A stretch of DNA of 41,271 nucleotides from Caulobacter sp. AP07 (GTDB lineage: Bacteria > Pseudomonadota > Alphaproteobacteria > Caulobacterales > Caulobacteraceae), in assembly GCF_000281955.1 (NCBI RefSeq), contig NZ_AKKF01000288.1, positions 1 through 41,271 on the forward strand. The letters are read 5' to 3'. A model generated the notes under the pieces. That model searched no databases. It was not told where the DNA came from and saw only the letters and a program-made list of their open reading frames with translations. Positions 16,949 through 25,362 of this stretch are shown one piece after another. The translations under genes and the position numbers were made by a program. Position 1 is the first letter of the stretch. Every line of letters starts with the position of its first letter.

Positions 16949-17479
16949 ATGGGGTTGCGCGAACAATGGGCCGAGACCCTGATGGGTCTTCTCGTCCTCG
17001 TCCTCGCGGCGGGGTTTCTGGTCTACTCGCTGAGCGTCGGCGGCGTGGGGAGCAAGCCGGGCGGCTATGACGTCACGGCCAAGTTCGGTCAGGTCGGATC
17101 GCTGGCGCCGGGCGCCGCCGTCAGCGTGGCCGGCGTCAAGGTCGGCACCGTTTCGGAAATCAGACTGGATCCGAAGACCTTCCTGGCCGTCACGAAGTTG
17201 AGCCTGGACCCGACCGTCAAGCTGCCGTCGGACTCCACCGCCAAGATCACCAGCGACAGCCTGCTGGGCGGGGTGCACGTGGCCATCGCGCCGGGCGGCG
17301 CGATCGACGACATCAAGCCGGGCGGCGAGATCGAGAACACCCAGGGCGCGGTCGACCTGTTCGGCCTGATCGGCTCGGTCATGCGGCCCCAGGGCGGCGC
17401 GGAAGCGCCGGCGGCCCCCGCGCCGGGCGCCGCCGCGCCCGCCGTTTCCGACGCCACCGTGGCCCCGGAAAGCTACTGA
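16949..17479 (+). CDS. mlaD: MlaD-family MCE-domain lipid-transport subunit
   Basis: This protein of about 176 residues has one N-terminal transmembrane helix (about residues 8-28, LMGLLVLVLAAGFLVYSL) and a single MCE domain (about 38-130) with GSLAPGAAVSVAGVKVGTV and DSLLGGVHVAIAPGG. In known Mla systems it forms a periplasmic hexamer over MlaE. The Ala/Pro-rich C-terminal tail is probably disordered. ATG 16949 has an AAAGG only two bases upstream; TTG 16955 would be spaced better, and a GTG at 16919 also exists, so the exact start is unsure. It ends one base before mlaE begins. Confidence 0.92.
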   Translation: MGLREQWAETLMGLLVLVLAAGFLVYSLSVGGVGSKPGGYDVTAKFGQVGSLAPGAAVSVAGVKVGTVSEIRLDPKTFLAVTKLSLDPTVKLPSDSTAKITSDSLLGGVHVAIAPGGAIDDIKPGGEIENTQGAVDLFGLIGSVMRPQGGAEAPAAPAPGAAAPAVSDATVAPESY

Positions 17480-17480
17480 G

Positions 17481-18287
17481 ATGACCGCGGCTGACGCGGC
17501 GATCCCCGCCGTCTTCAAACCCATTCGCTCCATCGGGCGCTCGACGCTCGGCGCGCTGCGCATGGTGGGCTCGGTCGGCGTCTTCTCGGTGCGCGGCGTA
17601 GCCTCGGTGTTCACCCCGCCATGGTTTCCGGGCCAGCTCTGGCGGCAGTTGGTCGCCATCGGCTTCTTCTCGCTGCCGGTGGTCGGGCTGACGGCGATCT
17701 TCACCGGCGCGGCCCTGGGCCTGAACATCTACACCGGCGGCGGGCGCTTCAACGCCGAGCAGGTGATGCCGCAGATCGTGGCCCTGGGCATCACGCGTGA
17801 GCTGGGCCCGGTGCTGGCGGCCCTGATGCTGGCCGGCCGGGTCTCGGCCGCCATCGCCGCCGAGATCGGAGCCATGCGGGCCACCGAACAGATCGACGCC
17901 ATGCGCACCCTGTCGACCGACCCGTTCCGCTACCTGGTCGCGCCGCGCCTGCTGGCCGCGACGCTGGTGCTGCCGCTGCTGACCCTGATCGCCGACATCA
18001 TCGGCGTGGCCGGCGGCTGGCTGGTGGCGGTGCGGATCCTGGACTTCAACTCCAGCGTCTACATCCGCAACACAGCCAACTTTCTGCAGTTCTGGGACGT
18101 CGGTTCGGGCCTGATCAAGGCGGCGGTGTTCGGCTTCATCGTGGCGCTGATGGGCTGTTACCACGGCTACAACGCCAAGGGCGGGGCGCGCGGCGTCGGC
18201 CGGGCGACCACCCATGCGGTGGTGTCGTCGGCCATCCTGATCTTCGCCTCCGACTACTTCCTCACGACGCTGTTCACCCACACATGA
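17481..18287 (+). CDS. mlaE: MlaE-family ABC permease
   Basis: This 268-residue inner-membrane permease of the MlaE family has about five hydrophobic segments. The conserved family block, ALGITRELGPVLAALMLAGRV followed by AAEIGAMRATEQIDAM, lies at about residues 95-140 and is intact. It pairs with the MlaF ATPase to drive phospholipid transfer. It begins one base after mlaD ends and its stop overlaps the mlaF start as ATGA, which indicates a tightly coupled operon. An N-terminal extension of about 50 residues precedes the first helix. Confidence 0.95.
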   Translation: MTAADAAIPAVFKPIRSIGRSTLGALRMVGSVGVFSVRGVASVFTPPWFPGQLWRQLVAIGFFSLPVVGLTAIFTGAALGLNIYTGGGRFNAEQVMPQIVALGITRELGPVLAALMLAGRVSAAIAAEIGAMRATEQIDAMRTLSTDPFRYLVAPRLLAATLVLPLLTLIADIIGVAGGWLVAVRILDFNSSVYIRNTANFLQFWDVGSGLIKAAVFGFIVALMGCYHGYNAKGGARGVGRATTHAVVSSAILIFASDYFLTTLFTHT

Positions 18288-19057
18288 CCGACATCGCCAA
18301 ACTCGAATGGAGAGGCGTCCGCAAACGCTTCGACGGCGCGCCGGTGCTGGACGGGCTGGACCTCAGCGTCGCGTCCGGCCGGTCGCTGGTGATCATCGGC
18401 GGCTCGGGCCAGGGCAAGTCGGTGACCATCAAGGTGGCCATGGGCCTGGTGCGTCCTGACGCGGGCGAGGTGCTGGTCGATGGCAAGAACCTGATCGGCA
18501 TGGGTGGGCGTTCCCGGCGGAACCTGTTTTCGCGCGTCGGCGTCCTGTTCCAGGGCGCTGCGCTGTTCGACAGCCTGACCGTCTGGGAGAACGTCGCCTT
18601 CCGCCTGATCAACGCCGACGGCGTGTCGCGCAAGGACGCCAAGGCGCGGGCGATCGAAGCGTTGGCGCGCGTGCGCCTGCAGGCCAGCGTCGCCGATTCC
18701 CACCCCTCCGAACTGTCCGGCGGCATGCAGAAGCGCGTCGGCCTGGCGCGGGCCGTGGTCGCCAATCCCGAGATCCTGTTCTTCGATGAACCGACCACGG
18801 GGCTGGACCCGATCACCTCGGCGGCGATCAACGAGCTGATCGTCGACCAGGTGCGGGGCCTCGGTTGCACGGCGGTGTCGATCACCCACGACCTGGCCTC
18901 GGCCCGGACGATCGGCGACGAGATCGCCATGCTGCATGGCGGCAACATCGTCTGGCGCGGCGCGCCCGCCGAGCTCGACCGCACGGACAACCCCTATGTG
19001 CGCCAGTTCGTCGATGCTCGGGCCGACGGGCCGATGACGAGCGTGGTCGAGGAATAA
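18284..19057 (+). CDS. mlaF: MlaF-family ABC transporter ATPase
   Basis: This 257-residue cytoplasmic ATPase powers the Mla complex. It has Walker A GGSGQGKS (39-46), a Q-loop around FQGAALFDSLTV (89-100), the signature LSGGMQKR (144-151) and Walker B ILFFDEP with Asp168 and catalytic Glu169. The GxLFQGAALFDSLTVxENV form is typical of MlaF/Ttg2A rather than of generic importers. The mlaB STAS-domain gene, which E. coli needs for MlaF stability, is not found next to it or elsewhere in this window. Confidence 0.95.
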   Translation: MTDIAKLEWRGVRKRFDGAPVLDGLDLSVASGRSLVIIGGSGQGKSVTIKVAMGLVRPDAGEVLVDGKNLIGMGGRSRRNLFSRVGVLFQGAALFDSLTVWENVAFRLINADGVSRKDAKARAIEALARVRLQASVADSHPSELSGGMQKRVGLARAVVANPEILFFDEPTTGLDPITSAAINELIVDQVRGLGCTAVSITHDLASARTIGDEIAMLHGGNIVWRGAPAELDRTDNPYVRQFVDARADGPMTSVVEE

Positions 19058-19512
19058 TGACCTATCCCTTGCGCGGGACCGCGCTGCTGGCGGTCCTGGT
19101 CTTCGGCTTTTCCGGCCCGGCCCAGGCTCAGGACTATGTGCGCGCCGACTGCCGTGGCCAGGTGGCGCCGGCCGCCCTGCGCTTCGACTCGCCCGAGCAT
19201 GTGCGCTGGTACAAGCGCTTCTGGACCGGCGATTGCGACCACCTGCCGTTCTGCATTCCCGGCTCGCCGAACTGGAACGATATCGTCGGCAAGCTGGTGG
19301 TCCGAGGTGGCCCGGCCGAGCAGGCGGCGCTGCTGCCCAAGGCGTGCCGGCTGGGTCAGTTGATCGGCCTGGAATGGTCGCGCGACAAGAAGGTCCGGCG
19401 CATCGACACCGGCGACCTGCGCACGTTCAAGGGCATGCTGGAGAAGTCCGGCGACGCCCTGCGCGGCGTCGAACAGGTCGAGGTTTCGACCCGCACCAAG
19501 CTGGCGCGCTAG
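19057..19512 (+). CDS. Secreted protein of unknown function, last gene of the mla operon
   Basis: This 151-residue protein has a clear signal peptide (residues 1-24, ending AQAQ). The mature part has four Cys (in ADCRG, GDCDHLPFC and KACRL) that could form two disulfides, and Trp/Arg-rich segments (RWYKRFW, LEWSRDKKVRR). I do not recognise a family. Its ATG shares one base with the mlaF stop (TAATG), so it is translated with the Mla proteins and may be a periplasmic accessory factor; that role is inferred from position only. Confidence 0.8.
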   Translation: MTYPLRGTALLAVLVFGFSGPAQAQDYVRADCRGQVAPAALRFDSPEHVRWYKRFWTGDCDHLPFCIPGSPNWNDIVGKLVVRGGPAEQAALLPKACRLGQLIGLEWSRDKKVRRIDTGDLRTFKGMLEKSGDALRGVEQVEVSTRTKLAR

Positions 19513-19642
19513 GCCGGACGCCAGCTCACGAATGTTCGCGCCGTCGGTCCGCCCCACCTTGTGGCGGCGCTTGGCGGGGCTATCTGACAAGCCAGTAAGC
19601 GTCGCGGCCGAGGCTGGCGACCCCATCGCTCCGGAGCCGACC

Positions 19643-20347
19643 ATGACCGACCTCTCAGCCTTCGCGATCACCCGGCGCTGGCCTGCCCAGCATCCCGACC
19701 GCCTGCAGCTCTACTCCCTGCCGACGCCGAACGGGGTCAAGGTGTCGATCATGCTGGAGGAGATCGGCCTTCCCTACGAGCCGCACTTCATCGACATTGG
19801 CCAGAATGAAACCTGGACGCCGGAATTCCTGTCGCTGAACCCCAATGGCAAGATTCCCGCGATCATCGACCCGGACGGCCCCGGCGGCGCGCCGCTGGCC
19901 CTGTTCGAGTCGGGTGCGATCCTGGTCTATCTGGCCGAGAAGACCGGCAAGCTGCTGCCGACCGCGCCGGCCGAGCGCTACGAGACCCTGGAATGGGTGT
20001 TCTTCCAGATGGCGGCGATCGGGCCGATGTTCGGCCAGGTGGGTTTCTTCCATAAGTTCGCCGGCCGCGAGTACGAGGACAAGCGTCCGCTTGAACGCTA
20101 CGTCGCCGAATCCAAGCGCCTGCTGGGCGTGCTGGAGACCCGGCTGGCCGGTCGCGACTGGATCATGGGCGACGCCTACACCATCGCCGACGTCGCGACC
20201 CTGGGCTGGGTGCGCAACCTGATCGGCTTCTACGGCGCCGGCGACCTGGTCGATTACGGCGCCCTGAAGAACGTTCCGGCCTGGCTGGAACGCGGGCTGG
20301 CGCGACCGGCCGTTCAGCGCGGACTGGAGCTTCCCAAGCGACCCTAG
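19643..20347 (+). CDS. Glutathione S-transferase / disulfide-bond oxidoreductase, YfcG-YghU type
   Basis: This 234-residue GST-fold protein has an N-terminal thioredoxin-like domain with YSLPTPNGVKVSIMLEEIGLPY (about 19-40), the NPNGKIPAI cis-Pro loop and the glutathione-contact motif ESGAILVYLAEK (about 93-104). The C-terminal helical domain follows. The TPNGxK motif in place of a catalytic Ser/Cys resembles the Nu-class YfcG/YghU enzymes, which reduce disulfides with two glutathiones. ATG 19643 has GGAG six bases upstream; the frame is open further left without support. The 130-base gap before it shows no gene. Confidence 0.9.
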   Translation: MTDLSAFAITRRWPAQHPDRLQLYSLPTPNGVKVSIMLEEIGLPYEPHFIDIGQNETWTPEFLSLNPNGKIPAIIDPDGPGGAPLALFESGAILVYLAEKTGKLLPTAPAERYETLEWVFFQMAAIGPMFGQVGFFHKFAGREYEDKRPLERYVAESKRLLGVLETRLAGRDWIMGDAYTIADVATLGWVRNLIGFYGAGDLVDYGALKNVPAWLERGLARPAVQRGLELPKRP

Positions 20348-20358
20348 GGGCGGGCGCT

Positions 20359-20387
20359 GGCGGCGCGCGCGATTGTCGCACGCCGCC
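20359..20387 (+). terminator. Terminator-like hairpin after the GST gene
   Basis: GGCGGCG / CGCCGCC form a perfect 7-bp outer stem, with a possible inner CGA/TCG pairing. It begins 12 bases after the GST stop. No T-run follows. Confidence 0.45.
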
Positions 20388-20435
20388 TTAACCGTTCCGA
20401 CGTCCTCTTGGGGCACGCTGCCCTTGGAGGTGATG

Positions 20436-23400
20436 ATGAATCACGATGAAGCGCGGCGAATCCGGGAGCTCCGGAGCTACGGTGTCCTAGACACCTCGCC
20501 GGACATCGCCTTCGATCGCCTGACGCGCCTGGCCAGCGATCTCTTCGACGCGCCCATCGCCCTGGTTTCGCTGGTCGACGAGGAGCGGCAGTGGTTCAAG
20601 TCGCGCCACGGCCTGGACGCCTGTTCCACGCCGCGCGCGTGGTCGTTCTGCAGCCGAGCGATCGAACTGGGTCCCGACGCGGTGATGGTGGTCGAGGACG
20701 CCACCCTGGACCCTCGCTTTGCCGGCAATCCCCTGGTGGTGGGCGAGGTCGGGATTCGCTTCTATGCCGGCGCGGTGCTGACCTCGCCGAGCGGCTGCAA
20801 TCTCGGCAGCCTTTGCGTCATCGACACCAAGCCGCGCGAGCGGCCCTCGGACCGAGACCTGGACCGCCTGCGCACCCTGGCCAAGATCGTCGTCGACGAG
20901 ATGGAACGGCTGCGCGTCAACCGCCTGCGGTGGGAACAGACCCGCCTGCTGCAACTGGCCGAAACCATGTCGGGCGTGGGGCATTGGCGCTACGACATGA
21001 TCAGCGGCGACCTGTTCTGGTCGGGCCTGGTCTACGAAATCCACGGCCATGACCCCCTGAGCCACATTCCGGGCGCCGAGCCCCATCTCAAGGCCTTTCA
21101 TCCCGACGACCGGGCCATGGTCGAGGCCGAGATGGTGATGGCGATCGAGACCAAGGGATCGTGCAGTTTGCAGGCGCGTCTGGTCCGGGCCGACGGCGAG
21201 GTGCGGATCGTTCAATCCAAGGCCGCGTGCGAACTGGACGAGCGCGGCGCCGTCGTCGCGCTGATCGGCCTCCTCCAGGACGTTACCGAGCAGGCGCGCG
21301 GCCTCGACAGCCTGACGGCCAGCGAAGCGCGCTATCGTCTGCTGGCCGAGAACACCTCCGACGTCATCGTGCGCACCGCCCTGGACGGCACGCTGCTCTA
21401 TGTGTCCCCCGCCTGCCGGACCATGGGCTACGAGCCCGAAGACCTGATCGGGACGCCGGCCACCCGGCTGGTCCATCCCGACGACCTGGATCGGTTCGTG
21501 GGCAATTCCGCGCCGCTCTACGCCGGCGAGCCGGTCGATCCGACGGCGGTTCGCCAGCATCGCTACCGGACCGGCGACGGTCGCTGGGTGTGGCTGGAGG
21601 GCAATCCCCGGGTGGTGCGCGACGCGGAGGGACGACCGACCGAGATCGTCAACGTCTTCCGCGACGTGACCGAACGTCGGAAGCTTCAGGAACAGGCCGA
21701 ACGCGCGGCGCGGCAGAGCGCCCTGGCCGAGGAAGTCGCGGGCATCGGGTACTGGCGGATCGACGCGGCGACGATGGAGGCGACATGGTCGCCGCATGTC
21801 GCGACGATCTATGGTCTCGATTCGAGCGGGGCGCCGCAGCTCGAGGATTTCATCCAGGCGGTGCATCCGGACGATCGGCCGGCCTTGCGCGCCCGGCTGA
21901 GGCTGGCGATCGACAAGGGCGTCGATTGGAAACTGGCCGTGACCCGCGTCGTGCCGTCGGACGGCCGGCTGCGCTATCTCGAGGGGCACGGCTGCTGCGA
22001 GCGCAACGAAGCCGGCGCCGTCGTCGCGGTGTTCGGCACGGTGGTCGACATCACCGCCCGCATGGAGGCCGAGACGGCCCGCGCCGAGGACGAAGCTCGC
22101 TATCGCGCGATGTCGGACCGCGTGCTGCTGGCGACCCAGGCTGGCCAGATCGGCATCTGGGACTGGAACGTCCAGACCAACGCCCTGACATGGGACGACC
22201 GGATGTACGCCCTGTACGGCGTGGAACGGGAGGAGGAGCTGACGGCTGGACGGTTCGTCGCCTGCCTGCATCCGGAGGACCTGGCCGAGGAGCAGGCGCA
22301 CGCCCGCGCCGCGATCGAGGGCGACACGCCCTACGACACTGAATTTCGCATCGTGCGCCCCGACGGCGACGTGCGCTCGATCCGGGCGCTGGCGACGGTG
22401 GTTCGGGCGGCGGACGGCGCACCCCTGCGGATGGTCGGAACCAACTGGGACGTGACCGAGGTCCGAAACCTGGAACTCTCGCTGCGGGCCAGCGAGGACC
22501 GGGCGCGCAACGTCATCGCCAACGCCCACCAGGCCATCGTCACGGCCGACGAGGACGGCCGGATCACGGGGTGGAACCGCCACGCCGAGCTGACCTTCGG
22601 CTGGAGCGCCGACGAAGCGATCGGCGCCGACATGGCGATGATCCTGCCTGACGACCATACCGACATCGCGGCCTTCCTGGGCGGGCGGCTCGGCGGCGAC
22701 ATCGACCAACGGGTCGAGGTGACGGCCCGTCGCAAGGGCGGCGCGCAGTTCCCCATCGAACTGGCGGTCAGCGCGGTGCGTGACGCGGCCGGCTGGCAGA
22801 TGACGGCGCTGATGCACGACATCAGTGAACGCAAGGCCCAGCTGGCGCTGTTCGAGAACGCCTTCGAGCACGCGGCGATCGGCGAGGCCCTGGTCGGGCT
22901 GGACGGCGCGTTCCTGAAGGTCAATCCGACCCTGTGCGACATGCTCGGCTATTCGCGGGAGGAACTGCTCGCCCTCGACTTCCAGGCCATCACCCATCCG
23001 GACGATCTGGACGCCGATATGGAACTGGTGGCCAACCTGCATGACGGGCTGATCTCCACCTATCGGATGGACAAGCGCTATTTCCGCAAGGACGGGTCGA
23101 TCATCTGGGTCCAGCTGGTGGTCTCGCGGGTCGACAATCCGGACGGCTCGCCCCTCCACTACATTTCGCAGATCGAGGACTTCACCGCCCGGCGCGAAGC
23201 CGAAGCGGCGCTGAAGGACAGCGAGGCGCGCTATCGGCTGATGGCCGAGAACACCACCGACATGATCCTGACCACGGACCTGTCCGGGAAGATCACGTTC
23301 GTGGCCGCGTCCTGCCAGGTCCTGACGGGCTATGCGCCTCACGAGATCATGGGGCGCGGCGCCGCCGACCTGGCCTATCCGGAGGAGCGGCTGCGCGTGC

Positions 23401-24791
23401 GTCGGGTCTATCGCAACCTGATCCGGGGCGGGCCGACGGAACGCCTGCGTTGGCGCACGCTTCACAAATCGGCCGGCCGGGACGTCTGGCTGGAATCCAA
23501 CCCGTCCCTGCTGCGCGACCCGGCGACCGATGCGCCGACCGGCTTCCTGGACGTGATCCGCGACGTGACCGACCAGGTCGCCCAGGAGGAAGCCCTGGCG
23601 GCGGCGCGGGCGCAGGCCGAGGCCGCCGCGATCGTGAAGGGCGAGTTCCTGGCCAATATGAGCCACGAGATCCGCACGCCCCTGACCGCGGTCATCGGCT
23701 TTTCGGGCCTGCTTTCGCAACGCCCGGAACTGGACGAGTTTTCGCGCCGGCTCGTGCAGCGGGTGTCCAGCGCCGGCCAGGCGCTGCTGGCGATCGTCAA
23801 CGACATCCTGGATTTCTCAAAGCTCGAGGCGGGCCAGGTGGAGATCGCGCCGCGGGCGGTCTCGCCCTTGGCGGTCGCCCAGGACGCCCTGGCCCTGTTC
23901 GCGCCCCAGGCCGACGCGAAGGGCCTGTGGCTGGAATGTGGGGTGGACGGCGAGTTGCCCGACCTGGTGATGATCGACCCCGATCGCGTACGGCAGGTCC
24001 TGTTGAACCTGGTCGGCAACGCGGTGAAGTTCACCGATCAAGGCTCGGTCCGCCTGGGTGTCGCCTACGACCTGGAGGCGCAAATCCTGCGCGTCAGGGT
24101 CGAGGACACGGGCGTCGGCATGAGCAGCGACCAGCAGACCAAGCTCTTCCAGCGCTTTTCGCAGGTCGACGCCTCGTCGACGCGCAAGCACGGGGGCACG
24201 GGCCTTGGCCTTGCGATCTGCAAGGGTCTGACCGAGGCCATGGGGGGCGATATCTCGGTGACGAGCGCGCCGGGGGGCGGTTCCATGTTCTCGTTCCACA
24301 TCACCGCGCCGCTGGTGACGTCGCTCCAGCCGGAGGCGGTCGCCGATGACGAAGGGACGATGAGCCTGGACGGCGTCCGTGTCCTGGTCGTCGACGACAA
24401 CCCTGTGAACCGTGAACTGGCCCGCGCGGTGCTGGAACAGATGGGCGCCGAGGTCGGCGAGGCGGCCAGCGGGCTGGCGGCGGTCTCCGCCGCCGCCGTG
24501 GAGCCTTTCGACTGCATCCTGATGGACCTTCGCATGCCGGGGTTGTCGGGCGAGGGGGCCTTGCAGGAGATCCGCGCGGGGGCGGGGCCCAACCAGGATG
24601 TCCCGATCCTGGCCTTCACCGCCGACGCCTTCCCCGACCTCCCGGCCAGCGAGCACGGCTTCGACGGCGTGATCTCCAAGCCGATCGTGGCGCTGGACCT
24701 GGTCCGGGCCGTCAGCAACGCCACCACCTGGAGCCACGCGACGGACGAAGAGACGGCGGACGAGATGTCCCGCGGCGTGGTTGGTTTCTGA
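20436..24791 (+). CDS. Hybrid sensor histidine kinase with GAF and seven PAS domains
   Basis: This very large (1,451-residue) signalling kinase shows no membrane segment, so it is probably cytoplasmic. Order of domains: GAF (about 20-150); PAS/PAC units starting near residues 170, 294, 428, 559, 689, 805 and 929; dimerisation/phosphoacceptor domain with His1077 in NMSHEIRTPL; HATPase (about 1180-1300) with NLVGNAVKFTD, DTGVGMS and GGTGLGLAI; and a C-terminal receiver (about 1310-1430) with Asp1364 in LMDLRMP and the conserved Lys in SKP. Both phospho-sites are intact. Several PAS units are of the PAS_3 type (WxWD-like openings). ATG 20436 is preferred to ATG 20433 by spacing to GGAGG. Ligands are unknown. 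A single-domain regulator follows one base after its stop. Confidence 0.93.
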   Translation: MNHDEARRIRELRSYGVLDTSPDIAFDRLTRLASDLFDAPIALVSLVDEERQWFKSRHGLDACSTPRAWSFCSRAIELGPDAVMVVEDATLDPRFAGNPLVVGEVGIRFYAGAVLTSPSGCNLGSLCVIDTKPRERPSDRDLDRLRTLAKIVVDEMERLRVNRLRWEQTRLLQLAETMSGVGHWRYDMISGDLFWSGLVYEIHGHDPLSHIPGAEPHLKAFHPDDRAMVEAEMVMAIETKGSCSLQARLVRADGEVRIVQSKAACELDERGAVVALIGLLQDVTEQARGLDSLTASEARYRLLAENTSDVIVRTALDGTLLYVSPACRTMGYEPEDLIGTPATRLVHPDDLDRFVGNSAPLYAGEPVDPTAVRQHRYRTGDGRWVWLEGNPRVVRDAEGRPTEIVNVFRDVTERRKLQEQAERAARQSALAEEVAGIGYWRIDAATMEATWSPHVATIYGLDSSGAPQLEDFIQAVHPDDRPALRARLRLAIDKGVDWKLAVTRVVPSDGRLRYLEGHGCCERNEAGAVVAVFGTVVDITARMEAETARAEDEARYRAMSDRVLLATQAGQIGIWDWNVQTNALTWDDRMYALYGVEREEELTAGRFVACLHPEDLAEEQAHARAAIEGDTPYDTEFRIVRPDGDVRSIRALATVVRAADGAPLRMVGTNWDVTEVRNLELSLRASEDRARNVIANAHQAIVTADEDGRITGWNRHAELTFGWSADEAIGADMAMILPDDHTDIAAFLGGRLGGDIDQRVEVTARRKGGAQFPIELAVSAVRDAAGWQMTALMHDISERKAQLALFENAFEHAAIGEALVGLDGAFLKVNPTLCDMLGYSREELLALDFQAITHPDDLDADMELVANLHDGLISTYRMDKRYFRKDGSIIWVQLVVSRVDNPDGSPLHYISQIEDFTARREAEAALKDSEARYRLMAENTTDMILTTDLSGKITFVAASCQVLTGYAPHEIMGRGAADLAYPEERLRVRRVYRNLIRGGPTERLRWRTLHKSAGRDVWLESNPSLLRDPATDAPTGFLDVIRDVTDQVAQEEALAAARAQAEAAAIVKGEFLANMSHEIRTPLTAVIGFSGLLSQRPELDEFSRRLVQRVSSAGQALLAIVNDILDFSKLEAGQVEIAPRAVSPLAVAQDALALFAPQADAKGLWLECGVDGELPDLVMIDPDRVRQVLLNLVGNAVKFTDQGSVRLGVAYDLEAQILRVRVEDTGVGMSSDQQTKLFQRFSQVDASSTRKHGGTGLGLAICKGLTEAMGGDISVTSAPGGGSMFSFHITAPLVTSLQPEAVADDEGTMSLDGVRVLVVDDNPVNRELARAVLEQMGAEVGEAASGLAAVSAAAVEPFDCILMDLRMPGLSGEGALQEIRAGAGPNQDVPILAFTADAFPDLPASEHGFDGVISKPIVALDLVRAVSNATTWSHATDEETADEMSRGVVGF

Positions 24792-24792
24792 C

Positions 24793-25212
24793 ATGCGTCG
24801 GACGCGCATTCTCGTGGTCGAGGACGATCCGATCATCCTCGACCTGATCACCACCCGGCTCGACCTGGCGGGCTATGACACCTATTTCGCCCGCGACGGC
24901 GTCGAAGGCCTGGCGCGGCTGCACGAGCTGCGGCCCCGCGCGATGGTGCTCGACCTCAACATGCCCCGCCTGGACGGCTTTGGCCTGCTGCGCAAGATGG
25001 CGCTGGAGGGCTTGAGCGTGCCCACCATGGTCCTGACGGCGCGCAACCAGCCCGACGACGTCAAGCAGGCCATCGCCCTCGGGGCGCGCGATTTCCTGTC
25101 CAAGCCGTTCAAGGACGAGCAGCTCCTGCAGCGTGTCGGTCGCCTGCTGCGCAAGGCCAGGCCGAAGCCGGCGCCGCCGCCGAAGGCCGATCCCGAGCCC
25201 TTCCTCGTCTGA
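24793..25212 (+). CDS. Single-domain response regulator
   Basis: This 139-residue receiver-only protein has no output domain. The acidic pocket (Glu10, Asp11, Asp12), phospho-acceptor Asp54 in LDLNMP, switch Thr in VLTAR and Lys in SKPF are all present. After about residue 120 it has a short Lys/Pro-rich tail. It starts one base after the hybrid kinase stop, so it is almost certainly its partner and may act as a phosphate sink or a protein-interaction output. A T-rich hairpin follows it and probably ends the transcript. Confidence 0.93.
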   Translation: MRRTRILVVEDDPIILDLITTRLDLAGYDTYFARDGVEGLARLHELRPRAMVLDLNMPRLDGFGLLRKMALEGLSVPTMVLTARNQPDDVKQAIALGARDFLSKPFKDEQLLQRVGRLLRKARPKPAPPPKADPEPFLV

Positions 25213-25223
25213 ATCGCGCGACA

Positions 25224-25245
25224 GGTGGAACGCGGTTTTTCCACC
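25224..25245 (+). terminator. Terminator after the hybrid kinase / regulator pair
   Basis: A perfect 7-bp stem (GGTGGAA / TTCCACC) with an eight-base loop starts 12 bases after the stop. A T-rich stretch (TTCACTTTTCATT) follows shortly, which fits a factor-independent terminator better than the other hairpins in this window. Confidence 0.55.
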
Positions 25246-25288
25246 GGCGTTCACTTTTCATTCCCGACGCCGCTTGAATGGCGATGCC

Positions 25289-25313
25289 GGAACACTCAAG
25301 TTGCATATTCGTT
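25289..25313 (+). promoter_or_regulatory. EcfG/sigma-T-type general stress promoter
   Basis: GGAAC, 16 bases, then CGTT. This is the exact alphaproteobacterial EcfG (Caulobacter sigma-T) consensus with its preferred 16-17 base spacing. It lies about 50 bases upstream of the egtB-egtD start and in the right direction, so ergothioneine synthesis is probably part of the general stress response here. Confidence 0.7.
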
Positions 25314-25362
25314 GAGCTCATCGGGTGGTCCAAGCCCCCGAGCGAGGCCGCCAGGAGAGCGC

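Noticed and set aside
20487..23720. Long minus-strand frame opposite the hybrid kinase
   Set aside because: It is a shadow of a well-supported gene, with low-complexity Arg/Asp/Gly/Val/His composition and no motifs.
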